DNA from: Diadema setosum
Lineage: Eukaryota; Echinodermata; Echinoidea; Diadematoida; Diadematidae
Direction of reading: 5' to 3'
Length of the DNA stretch: 64,000 nucleotides
Assembly (NCBI GenBank): GCA_033980235.1
Contig: CM067066.1
Location: 34,015,180 to 34,079,179, forward strand
Part shown: positions 47,237-61,400 of the stretch, piece after piece
Layout of the letters: each line of letters starts with the position of its first letter
How positions within the stretch are numbered: position 1 is the first letter of the stretch
Translations under genes and position numbers: made by a program
Notes under the pieces: model-generated
Seen by the model: only the letters and a program-made list of their open reading frames with translations
Told to the model about the DNA's origin: nothing
Database searches by the model: none

Positions 47237-48386
47237 AACTAGAAATGTCGCTTTAGCGACTGGTATGCCTCCACCATAATGCATGATTTTCCCAATAGGT
47301 CTAGATAGTACATGTGGACAATGTGTGATTACATTTTCACAAAATTGGCAAAATATTGAAATGACAAGTTTGTCACAAATGTGTTGAATGTTCACCTCCC
47401 TTGACCAGGTTTAATTGGATGACTAGGAGAGCATGTATCTAGGGATTTAAGGACTTTAACTCGACTTTGACCCATTCATACATTTAGGCATTGAGTAATT
47501 TTCAAGGTACAGGTGTGGAGAAAAAGTGCAATTTCTGAATTGAATAGTAAATTGTTACCATTTTCATCTGGCCCTTGACCCTAAAATTCATAAGATAATC
47601 ACTTTCAGGTAGAACATGCATAATATGTACTAAGTTTCAAGATAACTTGAGCCACTTCCGAGATATGGAGGAAAAAGTTAGTTCAGCACTTTCACTTGAT
47701 CTTTGACCTTTTGACCTTTGAGGCAAAAAAAGAAGAAAAAAAAAAACTTTCCAGAGAATTTCTATTAGGTTACACATGTATGCATACACCAAGTGTAAAA
47801 AAAAAAATAACCCTGCTGGCATTGCATGATAGGAGGGAAATAGTAAAATTTTGAAGTGTTGCACTTGACCTTTGACCCCTGACCTTTGACCCCATGAACC
47901 CTACATTCTCTAGATAATCACTTCCAGTCAATATATGTATATACTATGTTCCATGAAGATACCTTGAACAATTTTCCAAGGTATGGAGAAAAAAAAAGTT
48001 TTAACAATTTTACTTGACCTTTTGACCTTTGACCTCATGACCCAAACTTTCACCAGAGAATCTTAATTGGGTAATACATGCATACACTAAGTTTCAAGAA
48101 AATATCTTCAGGAATTCAATAGAAATGGTGGAAATAGTGAAATTTTATGTATTTGACCTTGACCTTTTGACCTTTGACCTTGAGCATGTGCACCCAAAAG
48201 TTGATAGGCACAACTTCACCCCCTTATACACATACATGCCAAATTTCATTAGGATACCTCAACAGGTTTTGATAGTTACCTTGTCCACAAAATTCATTAC
48301 GGACGGAAGGACGGACGGACGGACGGACGGACGGACGGACAACCCGAAAACATAATGCCTCCGGCACCACTTCGTGGCGGAGGCAT
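47237..48386 (-). mobile_element. Element with GCGGAGGCATA ends and AGGTCA arrays, copy 2
   Basis: Inverted relative to 35239-36209. The high-coordinate end is the hairpin CATAATGCCTCCG...CGGAGGCATAA, followed inward by a (GGAC)n tract (48299-48339). Clusters of TGACCTTTGACC appear near 47698-47719, 47868-47892, 48015-48034 and 48154-48180. A 14-nt palindrome GTCGCTTTAGCGAC lies at 47247-47260. Confidence 0.75.
48299..48339. repeat. (GGAC)n microsatellite
   Basis: About ten GGAC units, expanded relative to the CGTCCGTC tract in the other copy of the element. Confidence 0.85.
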
Positions 48387-49407
48387 AACAAAAATGAGGA
48401 GACAGCTGGAATCTGAAAAAAAAAGAAAAAGCTTTCATACATATATGAAGGCCAGAACACACATAGATAGCTTAAATCCAAGCCATGGATTATGCAAATT
48501 TTGACTGTAAATGCACATGACGCAACACATGTTGCACCGGCATATGTCCAATACTGAAACACATACTGAGGCGTGTATGCGTAAGGTATAGCTATCTATG
48601 TTTTGGCCAACAGATAAAACTGAAAGTATGGATTTAATTGAAACTATCTTTGTGAATGTGGAAAAAGACAGACAAAAATAATTTGAAAAACAGACCAGGG
48701 TTTCTTGATATGCCATTTACACTGGCAGGAAAAACGAACATATGAGACTCACGGTTTACTTGTTATTGATACTTCAATGTTTTGCTTGTTTGTTTGCTTA
48801 CCCATGTTTAAGGTGGTTTGGTGTTGTTGTTTTTTTCTTCCCCCTGGTGTGGGGTGTATGGAATGCTTGAAATTGATGAAAGTACATGTACACCTTTCTG
48901 ATGAACTTGCATGCTGGCACAAGTGCGCAGAGTTTTGTGACAGAGACCAGAATTTTCACCAGTAAACGAAAGCGAGAATTTACATTCATGATATACAGCA
49001 AGGGATTACCAGGTATTAAAAAAAAAAGCAAAAACAAAACTGAAAAACTCCACTTCAGAGACTTGTTTGTTTTGACATGCTATGTTTTGTTTTGATGTGT
49101 TTATGAGTACTTGTCTCACAACTTCAAAGGTTTGGAATGTAAACCCCCCCCCAAAAAAAAAAACAAAAAACAAAAAAAAAAAAACAAATTAGGTTGTCTT
49201 GCTGCTAATGTGAATACCCCCTTGCCTTTTACTTTTCCTTTTGATTTCACTGAATTAGTTACCATTTGCAAGGGGCTGTCATAAGAAAAAAAAAAAAACA
49301 CCAAAAAATTCTTACTCCAAAACTTGGGCATTACAGTCAGCTCCTCATAGGGGTCAAATCCATTGCAAATGAAGAATAAGCTTAAACTTATAAGGCACCT
49401 CATCCCC

Positions 49408-49571
49408 ACACTACCAGATCTTTATCCACATATCATAATTACTTTCATTAATCTCTGGGTAAAGTTTGTAGCAAGCGAGGTTCCCCTGGTGTGAGACATT
49501 TCTCAGCCAATGGTAGTCTAGAAATGGAGGTAGCGCAATCCTGGAACACTGATCAACCTTTTCCTCGTCAT
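49408..49571 (-). CDS. Candidate terminal exon, unrecognised
   Basis: After a plausible acceptor (TTTTCATGTGTTCAG), the minus strand reads DDEEKVDQCSRIALPPFLDY, then HWLRNVSHQGNLACYKLYP and ends NYDMWIKIW before TAG. It is dense in Trp, Tyr and Cys and does not look like noncoding DNA. It cannot be an extra DDX27 exon, because the phase would not fit and that gene already ends at 50336. No upstream partner exon was found. It may be the end of a gene overlapping the DDX27 region, or a retroposed fragment. Confidence 0.3.
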
Positions 49572-50043
49572 CTGAACACATGAAAATAGAAGAAAGGACA
49601 GAAGCACACTGCATAACAAAATCACTGAAGTTGAGAAGCAGACTCTAAAGTGCTAAAGTGACCTATAACTCAACAGAAATGGACTCTTCTAACCTACTTA
49701 AATGATTAAAAGAAAGTACACCATCTGGAAAAGTTTTGACTGAGAAATGAGGCCTTAAAGTTTAGGATCTATTCCAATGCTTTGTCTCACCCAGGGGGTG
49801 CTCTGTGCAATGAATGGGACAAAGAAAAAAAAAAGCGGGGGGGGGGGGGGGGTTAAAACTCTGTAGCAAACAACGATGAAGGGATTATCAGATTAATTTC
49901 GCATATTTTGAGTCCTTGTGTAAAATTGGGTTGTGCAACTTTTTGTTGGTTTTGAGATGCATGGTCACATACACTGTATAATACTTAATGCACTTTTATA
50001 TCATACACCACTGAATTGTGTTGTGTTTCATTCAACACACTGC

Positions 50044-50049
50044 TTTATT
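50044..50049 (-). terminator. Candidate DDX27 poly(A) signal
   Basis: AATAAA on the minus strand, about 290 nt past the stop; the first I see there. Confidence 0.4.
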
Positions 50050-50335
50050 TCAAACACACATGGAATTTACAACACTAACACTCCCCAAATGTTCAATGTA
50101 TGGAATTTGTAATGATTATTAAAATAATTTTGATGATGATTATCGGTCATCATCATTACCACTACCATTATCATCAGTATTACTGCTGGCATTTTATATA
50201 TCTACATGTATTTCTTTTATCATAAATATTACAGCCCCATTTCTATTATTATCATCATCTTAATAACGTCCCAATTTATGTGACAATAATTCAGGATATG
50301 AATCTAAAACAAACGACAAACACAGACTTTAATTC

Positions 50336-50417
50336 TCACCTCCTCTTTCCCTTTGGCTTTCCTTTTCCTTTTGATTTCTGCTTTGCCAGTGATTTCATCT
50401 TTTTGGCTTCATTAGCT
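50336..50417 (-). CDS. DDX27: DDX27 terminal exon
   Basis: 82 nt: [20 protein letters not shown], then KPKGKRR and TGA (50338-50336). The AG/GTGAGA sequence at the stop also resembles a donor, but a KRR ending suits the family. Acceptor GAGCTCTTTGCAG is written with the AG immediately after CTTT. Confidence 0.85.
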
Positions 50418-53400
50418 CTGCAAAGAATGTGCAACCAAATGCATTTAGGACTTGAACAGCGATGGCTGCTCAAAAAAACAGCAAAAGATTATATCCTTCG
50501 TAAATCACATAACTTTAAGAACAAGAAACAAGCAAGCAAACAAACACACACAAAAAAAAACAACAAAAAACTAATAAAACAACAAAAACAACAACAACAA
50601 AAATACAAAACTAGAAAAGCATTCTGAGAGCGCAGACCTCCGCCTTGCAGCTACATGTGCAGCCATTGAGTGCAACGACTACAGCTTGGTTCACAGTAGT
50701 GCGGGGGCTTTATTGTGGATGTTAAAATGCAGTGGGGTTTTTTTTTCCAAAAAGGAACCAAAAACAATGACAACTGTCTTGGTTTTTCTCTGCATGTCAG
50801 AGCTAGACTTTCAAGAAATCACTTCCTATTCATATCTACCCATCAAGGATGTAGGACTGACACAGGAAAATATTACCGGTATCCCTTTTTAGCAAAAATT
50901 CAAGGAAATCCCACCCAACTCCACTGATAAAACCGCCCAGAATAGCTTAAGCTGCAAGTTACTTAAAGGGCTTTGACGACCTTTTTCTCTCTCTACAATC
51001 TCTCTTTTTTTCTTTTTTTTTAGATCATTAGGCACTACAAATAGACATTATATAAATATCACATACTATATTTGATGTGCAAAAACTACGCCCTTCGAAA
51101 GAAAAAAAAAGAGACTCATTGTGTAAATGGCATTGTCTGAGATTAACTGAGTTCAGTACAATGTACTTCATTTTGGAGGTCATAATCTCTTATCTAAGTG
51201 TAAGAGATGGTTCAATAATATGTGATTTTTTTTTTTTGATTTTTTTTTTTTTAAACGGCAGAGAAGAAAAAAGTCCATGACTGTGGGTATGAAACAAACA
51301 GACTGGACATATACTCATGAGTAATACAGCAAGAAGAATAGAATCCTTCATATAAAATGTCATCAACAACTCATCTAACTTGCCCATGGTCTATATACAG
51401 CCAATGTCATGTTTTCAGGAAAACATGACACTTTGCAATCCATAAATTAATTTCTTTGTTTCGCATTCTTGTGACATTTGTACGATTTTCCGTTTAATTT
51501 TACAGCCTACTGTACTTGATCATGAGGTGTCTTTTTTTTTTTCTTTACTTTTTTTCATTATCTTGATTAATATTTGAATGGTAAAATAATAGACACCATC
51601 TTGTGGTATGAAAGCATATGTGACCCGCCATAACAATAGGATCCTAAAATCGCTGATGGCCGAGTCGAGAGAATTGAGTTTGAAGTCAGATCATCAAAAT
51701 CGGTCAAAACAATTGGATTTCTGTTTTTGGCATAATTTTGTAGGGTAATGTATCATCTATCATCTGCCGAAATTTCAAAGCTAAATAATCAAAGGAATGG
51801 CGAGAAATTAGCATTTTTCTGGGCCATGATTTTTTTGACTTTCAATGGAACAGAAATGTGTCCGAAGATTTGGATTTAGCGCCGCAGATAAGACTCTGCC
51901 CCTAGCAACGAGGGAGTGACCTTAATCGTCAGTGCATGGCACCCTGGTTACTGATTGGTCATGTCTAGACCGCAGGTGCTATGCTTGAATGAACATCGCG
52001 GAGGTTGCTATAAGCAGACCTTCTATTGTCAAGGGGTGAAAACTTTTACCTCTCCTTGATCGCGATTGCATTGGAAAGAAAACTTTAAAAGATGGTTTTC
52101 TTGAAATGCTGATTTCTTAGACCACTCAACACGGTCTCATAAAATCATCAATATCTCCATAACCGAGTACTTTTATGAGACATGTTATATATGAAATCAA
52201 ATCAGAAGAGTAAGGGAATTATGTCATGTCATTTTCAGAAAATTGTCCTCCCACGACTTTTGGATCCTTTTGTTGTACCGGGTCACGTACGGACCCAATG
52301 CCTTAACGAGCTGAAATGCAAGTGTCACATGAACCATGTCCCATTCTTGGCACTCACTTGCTTCGGAACTGCTTGATGGAAGACCTGCTGGTGTTCGTCA
52401 GCTCCTTCTCGAAGGAGGAGCCTGCCCTCTGTTGAGACTTCTGCTTCTTCTGCTTCTTGCTCGGGGGAGGACCTGCTGTGTGGAAAGGAGTGTAATGGCA
52501 TATTTAATACTGAGCTGCAGTTGCCTGCAGAGACAAACTTCTCTCTGCAGATTGTTTACTATTACCTCACATTTTTAAAATGACAGCTCAGAGAGTGCAG
52601 GGAGTAACTATAAATACTCCCAATAAAAATTAAATAATCACAAAATTTCCTCTACTTTTGTTCCAAGCTTTGGATCTCCTCTTTGCCATGGCTTGATAAG
52701 GCTGAGAATCTACAAATTCAGAGTTACATATAAATTCATACATAAATCTTAGGAGAAAGTTGCGTAAGGTTTGAGATCCCCGAGTCTCTCGTGCTTCATC
52801 CTCACCTCCCCTCTCCAGCGGGGCATCGCTGCTGAAAGCGGTAATCCGTTTCGGCTTTCTGCTCCTCTTGGCAGCTCGTATCGCAAACTGCTGGGCCTTC
52901 ATCAGGTCGTAATTCACTCTGTCCTCAGCCTGGGTTTGCGACGAACCCCATGGCGAACCCCCAAAACAAACAAAACACACATCTGTCAAAATCACAACTA
53001 GGAAGCATTCAAAACATGTGTGATGTAATACGTTATGTTCATTCATGGTGGGCATCAAACTACAAAAAATGTTACAATATTCACACACAAATCAGAGCAG
53101 GAACAACTCTCGTGTCTAAAATTTGTCATTTTATTTTCTTGTGTGCACTTTTGTTTGTTTTGTCCTTAAACCTTTGCTCATGATTTGGTAATTCTTGCTA
53201 TCTTTGTCCCTTTGGCCTTCCACAAACTCTTGGCAATCCGAAAGGAATCCTCTCAACATGTTCACAAAGAACAAATTGGTAAATATAAGGTTTACGGACA
53301 TACCTAGATCAATTTAAAACTAAAATATTTTAGAGGCCAATTTGACTTGATGTGTAAAAGTAAGAATTACCTTTTACTCCCTATAGCTGCAAATACCTAA

Positions 53401-56400
53401 ATGAACAATAAATGAGGTTTCTAGAGAAGGCCGCAAACAGGGCATTGATAGAGGGCCTATGTTCCCGTTAGCATCGGATGATATATCAGACATGCATTCA
53501 CTGCATGCATTCAATCTGCTGGTACTGTTATGACTTCGCCTTATTGTGTGTACCGCCTTATCGCCTTGCGTCTCAAACCGGAACACCCCCGTAGCAAAAT
53601 CAGACACACTGCCACAAATCAGCACACCCTATCACACAGAAGGACACCCTAACCACACACCGATTGGTCACTCTTGACCATGCAAATCACCAATGAGCTT
53701 TATGGGTGTCTTGCGTGTTGAGTAAGTTGCGTTTGTCGAAGTCATACCATCAGTCATCGTACCATTTCTTCTAACTCTTCAACGGAGGCCAGAAGATTTT
53801 CTAAGGTCACAAAAGCCTATGTAATGTTTTTTTATGCCACAAACAGGGATAAGTGGTCTTGTGTAAGGATACAAAAATATACTGCTGGATATAAGATGTG
53901 ATATACTACCAAGAGACTGACAAACAATAATTTCCTTGTATTATTTTTCTCTTCTTGTTACCACAAAAATGAGAGAGTTTGTGTTAGGTAACTTGCCATA
54001 GTGGTTGCTATTTCTATTTGAATGTAATGCTTGAGAACTGCTCATTTGATCCAAAACTCGGGGGCACACAACGACGCACAAACCAGCCACTATCAAGATT
54101 GCTATTTTGATATACTGAGAGCTTTTATGCAATAATAAAAGGTATCAGTTGCACAACGGTTCTGCAGATACCATACCTGCCAACATTTCAAGATGAAATA
54201 TCTTACTCATGGATTGCAAAAATCTTATTTTCTATGCAAACTGAAGTTAAAAATCTTACTTTCGGTCAAATCTTCAGAAAATACACATGAAAGGTATATC
54301 TAAATATTGTTTAAAAATCTGATTTCTCTGACAGAAAATCTGATTTTGCTATTTTGCTATTTTTACTGAATCTGATAAAATCTCACTAGTTGGCAAGTAT
54401 GAGATACAGTGAATGTAAGCAATACCGAGACTAAAACTTGAGCATGTTGTTCAAATTTGTCAACCACATGTCATCTTTTGGTTAATGTGGCATACAAGAG
54501 CTCCTCAACAAGACACCCGCACAGCTTCGCTACAGCAAAGATTCAAACACCAGAACTCACACTTAGAGTTTTCTTCTTCTCCTTCTTTTTCTTCTTGGGG
54601 TCCTTGCTGGGTTGGGTTGGGGCTTCCAGTCGGAGAGATGCTGAGCAAAAGAGAAAAACATGCAAATTTCTACAAAATGTAGGCACGCATTAAATACATC
54701 AAATGATCTATCAAGAATTTAAAGCTGAGCAGAACAAAGAACAATCAATAAATGCAGCTAGTTAAGTGACACATGAGGTCATTTTGGAAATTTATCTCAG
54801 TCAAACTGTGATGAGAAAGAAAAATATGACTAGTTATGGCATCTGAAACCTGCAACATTGGGGGATAGGACATAGGTTTGGAGTACCATCTCTTGAAACA
54901 TTATCCTGTGGTGATGGAAGACAGAGATGGAACAATGCCATTCAGGTCCTACATTCACAGATGCATTCTTCACGCCGATTGCCCTGTTGCTGGGATTGTA
55001 GTTGGCGGTGGTGGTTGTTGTTCTTACAGCAGCAGCAGCAGCAGTAGAACACACAACACCACCAGATCAATGTCAGAAACAAAAACTGCATGCCATTTTG
55101 CCACATCTGACACATCACAGTACTTTCCACTGCTTAAATGATAATAATCATCATCACAATCACAATCACAATCATAATCATGATAATAAATTACATTTGT
55201 AACATGCTTAATACAATGTTCCTAGGTGCAAGGGGAGAGGGAAGAAAATGAAGGGAGGGAAAAATAATAGATACCACAGAAAAATGTTCAAAATATCAAT
55301 TTACACTCAACTAAAGAGAACGGCATACATCAGTAGGCCCTATGCATCAGTAAATCACCAAGTGACATAATTAGGCCTACAATCAAAGCATCAACTGTGG
55401 GGGGCTAGGAGTAAGCAACTGTGGAAAAAAAAAATTGATTTTCACGTAAGTGACTCAAAATGATTCTTATGATGGGGCTTTTCGTGCAAAAATGGGGAGA
55501 TCATGTCATAACTTTACTGATATAGCTGTGAATGAGCTTTACGGAAACAGTGAGATTTCCAAGCTAACAACACCTTTTTGTGAAATACTGCCCTCATACT
55601 GGCAGATGGTATTAAACGTTGGAAACCATAGAAGTGACCAACCACACAGATCAATGGCTTCATTCCCTCCCCCTCCCCCCCCCCCCCCCCCCATCATATA
55701 TCACTGTCTTCTTTTTTTTTTTGCAGGAAGCCATATATGAGCATGTTTTCAAAGTCAATAGTCAGCACCAAAAATAGTCAAATGATAATGAGAAGGAACC
55801 AAAGATATCTAATTTACTGCCAGATTCCTCAAACTCACTATAAGTGAGTTTGAGGAATTGGGCAGTAAACAAGCATCGTTACTGATGAGGCACATACAGG
55901 AGAGCAAACTATCAAACTTTAGCAGTAGTCACTCTTCACACACAGGTACCTGCATGAAGACTGACCTTTTATTTTTTGTTTTTCATTGTTTTTTTCAGTC
56001 TTGCATGAACACTTATAGATGGCTAATAATTGCAAGTCTTTCTATCAAGAAAGGGATGGACAATAAAGTGGGAAGTAAAGGCCAGAATGTGGATTCAGCA
56101 AAATCGATTTTCCGTGAGCAGACAATAGTTACGTTCAGACAGCAGGCCCTAACCTCGAGGTTAGGAAACCTCGAGGTTTAGCTCTTGCCGCCTAACTACG
56201 ACGTGTGTCCACACGACGAATCTTAAACTCGAGGTTACGAAACCTCGAGGTTAAGCTTCTGCCCCCCGTAACTACGAGTGGGTCCCACTCGATGTTAAAA
56301 CCACAAAACCGGAAGTTTCAGCACACACTGCTAACAAGGCGTCTATTTATTCTTTAGTCCAACCCTGTTGGACTCGCTTACAGGTACTCTTTTATATATA

Positions 56401-57985
56401 TTATATATATATATATTATATCACTCATATATCACTGTCTTTTTTTTTGCAGGAAGCCATATATGAGCATGTTTTCAAAGTCAATAATCAGCACCAAAAA
56501 TAGTCAAATGATAATGAGAAGGAACCAAAGATATCTAATTTACTGCCAGATTCCTCAAACTCACTATAAGTGAGTTTGAGGAATTGGGCAGTAAACAAGC
56601 ATCGTTACTGATGAGGCACATACAGGAGAGCAAACTATCAAACTTTAGCAGTAGTCACTCTTCACACACAGGTACCTGCATGAAGACTGACCTTTTATTT
56701 TTTGTTTTTCATTGTTTTTTTCAGTCTTGCATGAACACTTATAGATGGCTAATAATTGCAAGTCTTTCTATCAAGAAAGGGATGGACAATAAAGTGGGAA
56801 GTAAAGGCCAGAATGTGGATTCAGCAAAATCAATTTTCCGTGAGCAGACAATAGTTACGTTCAGACGGCAGGCCCTAACCTCGAGGTTAGGAAACCTCGA
56901 GGTTTAGCTCTTGCCGCCTAACTACGACGTGTGTCCACACGACGAATCTTAACCTCGAGGTTACTAAACCTTGAGGTTAAGCTTCTGCCCCCCGTAACTA
57001 CGAGTGGGTCCCACTCGATGTTAAAACCACAAAACCGGAAGTTTCAGCCCACACTGCTAACAAGGCGTCTATTTATTCTTTAGTCCAACCCTGTCGGACT
57101 CACTTACAGGTACTCTTTTTCTCTGTCATGGTATGCAGAGATAGCACTGCACTAATGACTTTATGCCTTTATGAAGATATTCGTCGAAAACATTTTTTAG
57201 CATCGGAGAAGAATATAGAATACAGTAGCGAGTTCGACGTGTTCAGTTTCAGAGATCAAGCGCATGGGAAGAAAAGATGATGTTGTTGTGTCGTGCGTCA
57301 TAGGTTTTTCACGTGTAGTGTATTTTTGTGGTGTACGTTTGGGAGGTTGACCCGGAAGCAGAGGGAAATTGTGGGGGCTGGAGTTTACGGCGAGGTCGAG
57401 GTCGAGTTCGTTGTTTTTTGTGTCCACACGGTGTTTAACTACGAGTGGGGACCCCCCGAGGCTCGTGGTTAGAGCGCTAACCATAAGATTTCTTGTGGCT
57501 CGAAACATCGAGCAAACCTCGAGGTTTGCTAACTACGAGTGCGTCTTCACGGTCCCTAACTACAAGCTCTAACCTCGAAATTTCCTAACTTCGAGGTTAA
57601 GGGCTCCCGTCTGAACGTAACTAATGGCTTCCTACCGTGACACGAGGACACACATCAGCTTTAAGATTCGGAGTACAAACACCCACGAAGCCTCATCTGC
57701 TCAGAAATGCTTGCGACTACAAAGAAATGATCATTCACGCTCACGCTATCATGTGCCACTTGGGACCCACATGCCAATCCGGGCATACATTTCCCACTCA
57801 CGTCTGTAGAGCCACGTGCTGTTAACTCATAATATGATATGTTTACTTTTCGACCAGAAAGTCACTCTGGATATTGTTGATCTCTCTCTCAATCATCATC
57901 ATCATCATCATTATCATTATCATAATTACTATTACTATTATCATTATTATCATCATTATTATTATTATTATTATCATTATCATCA

Positions 57986-58037
<52 letters not shown>

Positions 58038-58132
58038 CATTATTAATATTATTATTATTACTATTACTATTATTATTACTATTATTAATATTATTATTAT
58101 CATTATCATCATTAATATTATCATTATTATTG

Positions 58133-58166
<34 letters not shown>

Positions 58167-58387
58167 CATTATTAATATTATTATTATTACTATTACTATT
58201 ATTAATATTATTATTATCATTATTATCATCATTAATATTATCATTATTATTGTTGTTATTATTATTATTATCATTATTATTATTATTATTATCATTATTA
58301 TTATTATTATTACTATTACTATTATTATTACTATTATTAATATTATTATTATCATTATTATCATCATTAATATTATCATTATTATTG

Positions 58388-58433
<46 letters not shown>

Positions 58434-61400
58434 TACTACTACTACTACTATTATTATTGTCATCATTATTATTTTGTACGTGAGAGCATTAAACTTGTAG
58501 TGCAATCATGAGACATTGTGTTTGTTTGTGCAATCTTGTGAGCTCTTGTTTGTGAAGACATATACATTAATAGTAACATAGTTTCCTCCTGCACACAATA
58601 TTTGTGATGAGTGTTGATGTGAACTGGCATGAAACCTGTATTTTGTCTTGGTGGGGCCTCAACACAGAAAGAATTTAACCTACTGCAGCAGAGGTTACCC
58701 GGCTAGACACTAGATATGGGGGAGGGCAACCCTTGACTTCCTGTTGTGTCTCATTGCTCAAACGTTACACCCCGACTAGAGCCACATTCAAAACTAATGT
58801 TTAAAGAATATCCCAATAAGAAAAATAGTATTTACAACAAACAAAAATTATTTCTCAAACATTTGTTGTAACATTTTTTGAATCAAATCTTGAACTATAT
58901 CCTAAATCACCTCCTCACAGACAGACATTGGACTGAGGCCATGAATGGGCAGACATTGGTCATTTAAGCTGCTGTATATCTAAAGCTGCATTAAGTTGAC
59001 ATTTTGACAAGATACTATAGATTCTTATTTTGATACATGTATAAATCGCTGACTGCTTCTCCATAACATAATTCTAATAAGCTCCCTGCATGTGTCGCAT
59101 TGCCTTGTTCTTCTTCGATCTGTTTATTGAAAACTAGTCCCACCTGAATCTGCAGTCCTCCTAAATCATAGATGGCTTCCTTGATTTGTGAAGTCATACC
59201 CAACTCTTGTGTTCACTCCATTTTGTTTATGCAATTCGTCAGCAATCAGGTGAATGCTTTCTACTTGGACGTCAACTTGAGCAATGGACATGTTCATCAA
59301 TAATACTGAAGGATGAGAAACAAGTTCTCACTTACCCGAATGGATAAAATAAAGGAAAAAATCTTTAGCTCAAAAACAAAATGTGCAGTGATGCGCACTA
59401 CAGCATATTTCAGAGCACCAATCCACACTGCCCATACCACTCCACACTGCATCACACCACTCCACACAATACCACTCTACACCATACCACTCCACATCAC
59501 ATCACTCCACACCCCACCATCGCACACTACTCCATACTACTCTACAACACCACACCACTTCACACCAAACCACATCACACCACACCACTTCACCATACCA
59601 CTCTAATCCACACCATTCCACACCACTCAGCACCACACCACTCCACCACCCCACTCCACACCACAACACTCCACACCACACCACACCACTCAGCATCACC
59701 ATACCACATTACACCATACCATACCACTCCATACCACTCCACACCTCCACAACTCCACTCCACCACACCATACCACACCACTCCGCATCACGCCACTCCA
59801 CTCCATACCACACCACACCACACCACACATCACACCACACCACACCATAATATTCCACAGCACTCCACTCAACACCACGCCATAATATTCCACAGCACTC
59901 CACTCAACACCACACAAATCCACATTACACCATTCCATACCACCACTCCACACCACACCATTCTACACTACCACTCCAATTTACACCACACCACTCCACA
60001 CCACACCATTCCACACCACCACTCCAATCCACACATCATTCCACACCACCACACCTTACCACCCAACACCATACCACACCACACCATACTATACCACACC
60101 GCTCCACACCACACCACACTACTCCACACCACACTACACCACACCACACCACTTCACACCACACCATACCACACCACACACCATACCACTCCACACCACA
60201 CCACACATCACACCACACCACACCACTCCACACCACACCACACATCACACCACACCACACCACTCCACACCATACCACACCACTTCATACCACACCACAC
60301 CATACCACTCCACACCACACCACACCACACCACACTACACTGCTCCACACCTTTCTCCTGCATGCGCTCTCTGTGGGTCTGGAACCAACTCCTCTTGGGA
60401 CGGCTGAGGATCTCCTCACGGTGGTTCAACATGGCCGATGCCTTGTGTAGCTGCATCTCGGTGCTCTGCAGCTCCTTCTCTTCACTTTCCATCCGCAAGA
60501 TCTCCCCAATGTCCTCCTCCAGGGATGCGATCTTGTCACGATACTTGGCAACCACATCTGGGGGGAAAATATCAATATGCATATATGCATAAATTTGGAT
60601 AAGAAAGAAAGTTCCTTAACACAAGAATTACCAATTCACCAAAGAATGATTACTACATATATAAAGATATGTCAAATGACAAATTTAAAGGAATACACTG
60701 CGCATGAGCATATAACATAAGTATTTTCATCTCAAAAACTCCTCCCAACTCCACAATTTAAGCACAATATTTGTACACTTTTTTTCATTTTTTAATTAAT
60801 TAATTTTTTTTTTTTTTTTTTTTTTTTGGGCCAGGCTCTAATGACAATGAACATTATTCACCCTACATAAAAACTGCAGAGCAACTTCCCAAGTTCAAGT
60901 TCACTTTAATTACTACAGGACAACCAGATCAACAGAATGGTGGAAGAGTTAACAAAATCAAACATAAAAGCGTGTAACTTAAATCTGTTCAATTGGACTT
61001 AACTTGTGAAAATCATGGAGAAAACACTTTTGTGACTCATCCAAATCATTTCTTCAGCTGAGCTGTGGAATTTTCATGCTTCCATCACATATTGATATTG
61101 GTCGCAGTCACATAATGCAAATTAACTGAGGTGATGATTTCATAGACTCATAGTAACATCAGCCACTGTACAATTTCATTATGTTTATCAAACACAACAG
61201 CGAGCATGGTGTGAAATTGTATTCACAAATATTGCTAATTTCATAAAAGAAAATAACATGGTTCAAATTTCCCTCTCCCCTTTCCTATTCCAAGTCCATG
61301 CCAATGACATACAAGCAGTATTGAACAAATCCTTCTGGTTATCGAAAACTTTTTAATATTCATCTGTTCTTGACGTCATATGTATATATATATATGTATT

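Larger units (their letters stand above)
48387..50335. other. Intergenic, 3' of DDX27
   Basis: A-rich tracts, G runs (49836-49852), and the candidate exon at 49408-49571. TTTATT at 50044-50049 is a possible minus-strand poly(A) signal for DDX27. Confidence 0.45.

Noticed and set aside
55858..56907. Duplicated 107-codon open frames
   Set aside because: Identity comes from the 726-bp DNA duplication. The reading has no domain, begins at a hairpin and runs into TIR sequence.
57843..58505. Long Ile- or Leu-rich open frames
   Set aside because: Translation of the ATT/ATC microsatellite.
59381..60592. 403-codon plus-strand open frame rich in His/Thr/Pro
   Set aside because: It is the translated CACCA satellite running into the antisense of a firm DDX27 exon. 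The minus-strand Val/Trp/Cys/Gly frames are the same artefact.
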